DNA from: Bacillota bacterium
GTDB lineage: Bacteria; Bacillota; Clostridia; Clostridiales; Clostridiaceae
Direction: 5' to 3'
Assembly (NCBI GenBank): GCA_023440105.1
Contig: JAEXSY010000096.1
Location: forward strand, 1-15,713
Length of the DNA: 15,713 nucleotides
Positions 12,747 to 15,713 of this stretch are shown here, in pieces (position 1 is the stretch's first letter; each line of letters opens with the position of its first letter). The notes under the pieces were generated by a model that made no database searches, was not told the origin of the DNA, and saw only the letters and a list, made by a program, of their open reading frames with translations. The position numbers and the translations under genes are program-made.

Positions 12747-14657
12747 ATGTTGTACAAAACCACAGAAAATCATGAAGCTCTAAGACAGAAGATTAGAGAA
12801 TGGGTTGAAAGAGAAATCAAACCTATAGCTTTTATGCTCGATAAAGAAAACAAGTTCCCTGAAAAGCAAATAGCTGAATTTGGAAAGCTTGGTTTTATGG
12901 GTATCCCTTATGCAAAGAAATATGGCGGAGCCGGCCTTGATGCCTTAAGTTATGCCATAGCAGTAGAAGAACTTTCCAGAGTAGATGGGGGTACTGGAGT
13001 AATTCTTTCAGCTCATGTTTCATTAGGGTCTTATCCTATATATGCTTTTGGTACTGAAGAGCAAAAAATGAAATATCTAGTTCCTCTGGCAAAAGGGGAG
13101 AAAATCGGTGCCTTTGGACTTACAGAACCCAATGCCGGTAGTGATGCTGGTGGCACCGAAACAACCGCAGTACTTGAAGGCGACCATTACATACTAAATG
13201 GTGAAAAAATCTTTATAACCAATGCTCCTTATGCTGATACCTACGTAATCTTTGCTGTTACACAGCCAGGAATTGGCACAAGAGGAATAAGTGCCTTTAT
13301 CGTAGAGAAGGGCTGGGAAGGCTTCACCTTTGGAGATCACTATGATAAGCTAGGTATCCGTTCCTCCTCTACTGCACAGCTTCTATTTAACAATGTAAAG
13401 GTACCTAAGGAAAACCTATTAGGTAAAGAAGGACAAGGCTTTAAAATCGCAATGAATACTTTAGATGGTGGTCGTATAGGTATAGCAGCTCAAGCTCTAG
13501 GAATAGCTCAGGGTGCTTTTGAAGCCGCTGTTGAGTACGCTAAGGAAAGAGAGCAGTTTGGACATCCTATAGGAGCTCTTCAGGCTATTTCCTTTAAGCT
13601 AGCAGAAATGGCTACAAAGCTTAGAGCAGCCCGTCTTCTAGTTTATAGTGCTGCTGATTTAAAAGAAAACCATGAGCCTTATGGAATGGAATCAGCCATG
13701 GCTAAGAAATATGCTTCAGACATCTGCCTTGAGGTAGTAAATGATGCACTGCAAATCCATGGAGGAAGTGGTTATCTTAAAGGAATGGAAGTAGAACGTC
13801 ATTATCGTGACGCCAAAATAACCACTATTTATGAGGGTACCAACGAAATACAAAACGTAGTTATCGCTTCCCATATATTAGGCAAGATAACAAAATCCGA
13901 TACTCCTGTTAAAAAGGGACCTAAGCTTCCTGTAACCGGAAACCGTAAGAAGATGATTCTGAAAGATGGTTCTCCAGAAGAAAGGGTTAACCAACTGGTA
14001 GAAGCCTTAAAGAAGGATGGCTATGACTTTACCGTAGGAATACCTGCTGATACACCAATTACTCAGGCTGATAGAGTTGTCAGTGCAGGTGTAGGAATAG
14101 GACCTAAGAGCAATATGAAGCTTATAGAAGATCTAGCTTATCAAGCAGGTGCTGCTGTTGGCTCCTCAAGACCTGTAGCAGAAACCCTTAAGTATCTTCC
14201 AATTGATCGTTATGTAGGAATGTCAGGACAGAAATTCAATGGTAATCTATATTTTGCCTGCGGTATATCTGGTGCAGGACAGCATCTAAAGGGTATTATC
14301 AATGCTACAACAATAGTAGCAATAAATAATAATCCAAATGCTCCTATATTTAAGAATGCTGATTATGGTATCGTAGGAGACATTGAAGAAATCCTTCCTC
14401 TTCTTACAAAAGCACTAGATAATGGAGAACCTAAAAAGCCAGCTCCTCCAGCAAAGAAAATGGCTCGTAAGGCTGTTGTTGAAATTAAAGCAGCTCCTAA
14501 GGGTAGATATCTATGCTGTGGGTGTGGATATGAATACATACCAGAAAAAGGCGATGTAGACGGAGATGTTGCACCTGGAACACAATTTAAGGATGTACCA
14601 GCAGAATGGATGTGTCCAGATTGTGGAGACAAGAAGGATAATTTCATATCCTTATAA
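12747..14657 (+). CDS. Acyl-CoA dehydrogenase / ETF-alpha FAD domain / rubredoxin fusion
   Basis: A 636-residue cytoplasmic three-part electron-transfer protein. Residues 1-380 are a complete acyl-CoA dehydrogenase: GAFGLTEPNAGSDAGG (121-136) is the flavin/substrate signature, QIHGGSGYL (336-344) precedes the catalytic stretch TTIYEGTNEIQ, and E363 is the expected base. Residues about 405-557 are the C-terminal FAD-binding domain of ETF alpha: SSRP (473-476), VGMSGQ (490-495), LYFACGISGAGQHLKG close to the ETF-alpha signature, and NNNPNAPIFKNADYGIVGD. The N-terminal domain of ETF alpha is missing, and no ETF beta is in the window. After a Lys/Pro/Ala linker, residues 588-636 are a rubredoxin with C590-x2-C593-G and C623-P-x-C626-G, the complete iron site. 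AGGAGGAG lies six bases before the ATG. A flavodiiron gene follows at 47 bases. Likely job: passing acyl-CoA electrons via FAD to rubredoxin. The acyl chain specificity and direction are unknown. Confidence 0.92.
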   Translation: MLYKTTENHEALRQKIREWVEREIKPIAFMLDKENKFPEKQIAEFGKLGFMGIPYAKKYGGAGLDALSYAIAVEELSRVDGGTGVILSAHVSLGSYPIYAFGTEEQKMKYLVPLAKGEKIGAFGLTEPNAGSDAGGTETTAVLEGDHYILNGEKIFITNAPYADTYVIFAVTQPGIGTRGISAFIVEKGWEGFTFGDHYDKLGIRSSSTAQLLFNNVKVPKENLLGKEGQGFKIAMNTLDGGRIGIAAQALGIAQGAFEAAVEYAKEREQFGHPIGALQAISFKLAEMATKLRAARLLVYSAADLKENHEPYGMESAMAKKYASDICLEVVNDALQIHGGSGYLKGMEVERHYRDAKITTIYEGTNEIQNVVIASHILGKITKSDTPVKKGPKLPVTGNRKKMILKDGSPEERVNQLVEALKKDGYDFTVGIPADTPITQADRVVSAGVGIGPKSNMKLIEDLAYQAGAAVGSSRPVAETLKYLPIDRYVGMSGQKFNGNLYFACGISGAGQHLKGIINATTIVAINNNPNAPIFKNADYGIVGDIEEILPLLTKALDNGEPKKPAPPAKKMARKAVVEIKAAPKGRYLCCGCGYEYIPEKGDVDGDVAPGTQFKDVPAEWMCPDCGDKKDNFISL

Positions 14658-14704
14658 AGAATAATTAGTAACCGTAAGAATAGTATTCTAAGGAGGATGT
14701 TGTA

Positions 14705-15713
14705 ATGAGTTATGTAAGAAAAGTTGTTGATGATGTTTATTATGTAGGTGTAGATGACCACCGCATTACCCTATTTGAAAATATGCACCCTGTTCCTAAG
14801 GGTGTATCCTATAATTCATATCTATTAATGGATGAAAAAACAGTTCTATTTGATACTGTAGACTGGTGCTATTGCAGACAGTTCTTAGAAAATATTACTA
14901 CTGTACTTCAAGGAAGAACTCTAGATTATGTTGTAGTTCACCACATGGAGCCTGACCACAGTGCTTCCTTAGAGGAAGTACTATTGAGATATCCTGAATG
15001 TAAAGTAATCGCTACTGAAAAAGCTTATATGCTTATGAATCAGTTTGGTTATGACTCAGGAGACCGTTTCGAGCAGGTAAAGGAAGGGGACAAGAGAAAC
15101 TTCGGAAAGCATACAGTAACCTTTATTGAAGCACCTATGGTACACTGGCCTGAGGTCATGGTTACCTTTGATGAAACAAATGGTATACTTTTCTCCGCTG
15201 ATGCCTTCGGAACCTTTGGAGCACTGAACGGAAAGCTCTTCAATGATGAGATGGATTTTGATAGAGATTGGCTAGATGATGCTAGAAGATATTATACAAA
15301 CATAGTTGGAAAATATGGTCCTTTTGTACAGACGCTTCTTAAGAAAGCTAGCGAATTGCCTATAAAGATGATCTGTGCCCTCCATGGACCTGTATGGCGC
15401 AGCAATTTAGATTACTTCATAGATAAGTATGACAAATGGAGCAGATATGAACCAGAAGTTAATGGGGTTATGATTGCCTATGCCTCTATGTATGGAAATA
15501 CTGAGAGCACTGCTTTAGAGCTAGCCACTATACTCTGTGATAAGGGACTTACTAATGTAGCTGTCCATGACGTATCCTCTACTGATGGTTCAGAGCTTAT
15601 AGCTGACTCCTTCAAATACAGTCATTTAGTTTTTGCTTCTGCTACTTATAATCTAAATATCTATCCACTTATGCATGACTACCTAGAGCACATGAAGCTT
15701 TTAAATCTTCAGA
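14705..15713 (+). CDS. A-type flavodiiron protein (FprA family), C-terminus beyond the window
   Basis: Oxygen or nitric oxide reductase that takes electrons, usually from rubredoxin, through FMN to a non-haem diiron centre. The first 336 codons are present; about 60 more are expected. The metallo-beta-lactamase-like domain has all diiron ligands: HMEPDH (H80, E82, D84, H85), H147 in APMVHWPE, D166 in SADAFGTFGA and H227 in CALHGPVW. The flavodoxin domain begins at about residue 253, with the FMN phosphate loop SMYGNTEST at 261-269. AAGGAGG lies eight bases before the ATG. It is in the same orientation as, and 47 bases after, the rubredoxin-containing fusion gene with no terminator between, so the two are very probably cotranscribed. 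Whether O2 or NO is the main substrate cannot be told from sequence; in clostridia FprA mostly reduces O2 to water. Confidence 0.95.
   Translation, partial: MSYVRKVVDDVYYVGVDDHRITLFENMHPVPKGVSYNSYLLMDEKTVLFDTVDWCYCRQFLENITTVLQGRTLDYVVVHHMEPDHSASLEEVLLRYPECKVIATEKAYMLMNQFGYDSGDRFEQVKEGDKRNFGKHTVTFIEAPMVHWPEVMVTFDETNGILFSADAFGTFGALNGKLFNDEMDFDRDWLDDARRYYTNIVGKYGPFVQTLLKKASELPIKMICALHGPVWRSNLDYFIDKYDKWSRYEPEVNGVMIAYASMYGNTESTALELATILCDKGLTNVAVHDVSSTDGSELIADSFKYSHLVFASATYNLNIYPLMHDYLEHMKLLNLQ

Noticed and set aside
14363..14761. 132-codon open frame on the minus strand opposite the rubredoxin region
   Set aside because: It lies antisense to strongly supported coding sequence, shows no recognisable motif and has low-complexity ends.

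Overview
The window is AT-rich, with Clostridium-like codon use and strong AGGAGG-type ribosome binding sites. Its gene content points to an anaerobic, amino-acid-fermenting member of the Clostridia: oxidative ornithine degradation genes, a sigma-54 regulator, ECF sigma/anti-sigma pairs, an ECF-type vitamin transporter, a rubredoxin-fused acyl-CoA dehydrogenase and a flavodiiron protein. The species cannot be named from the sequence. No tRNA, rRNA, CRISPR array or insertion sequence was seen.

Region 1 (1-3856, minus strand) is the ornithine degradation block: oraE (only its N-terminus), oraS, ortB and ortA. A near-consensus sigma-54 promoter sits just upstream of ortA. The next gene upstream encodes a PAS/AAA+/Fis-type sigma-54 activator, separated from the promoter by a strong intrinsic terminator and by palindromes that could be enhancer sites. 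Together they look like a self-contained, inducible module that turns ornithine into acetyl-CoA and alanine.

Region 2 (3857-8492) holds two paralogous ECF sigma factor/anti-sigma pairs, one on each strand. Each pair shares an 8-base sigma/anti-sigma gene overlap, and each carries the same spaced promoter signature (TGTAA-N21-TAATAAG). Between them lie a 5'-truncated remnant of a PII (GlnB/GlnK) gene, a small zinc-ribbon protein gene and an AlkD-like DNA alkylation repair gene.

Region 3 (8493-11500, minus strand) is a short surface-glycan operon: a PAP2-like membrane protein, UDP-galactopyranose mutase (glf) and a GT2 glycosyltransferase.

Region 4 (11561-12260, minus strand) is an ECF transporter S component, preceded by a possible 7-codon leader ORF that overlaps its ribosome binding site.

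Region 5 (12260-15713) is a 500-base AT-rich regulatory region followed by a plus-strand operon. Its first gene encodes an unusual fusion of a complete acyl-CoA dehydrogenase, the FAD-binding domain of ETF alpha and a rubredoxin. The second, cut by the window end, is an A-type flavodiiron protein, whose usual electron donor is rubredoxin. The arrangement suggests a compact route from acyl-CoA through ETF flavin and rubredoxin to a flavodiiron oxygen or NO reductase. This is the most interesting system in the window.
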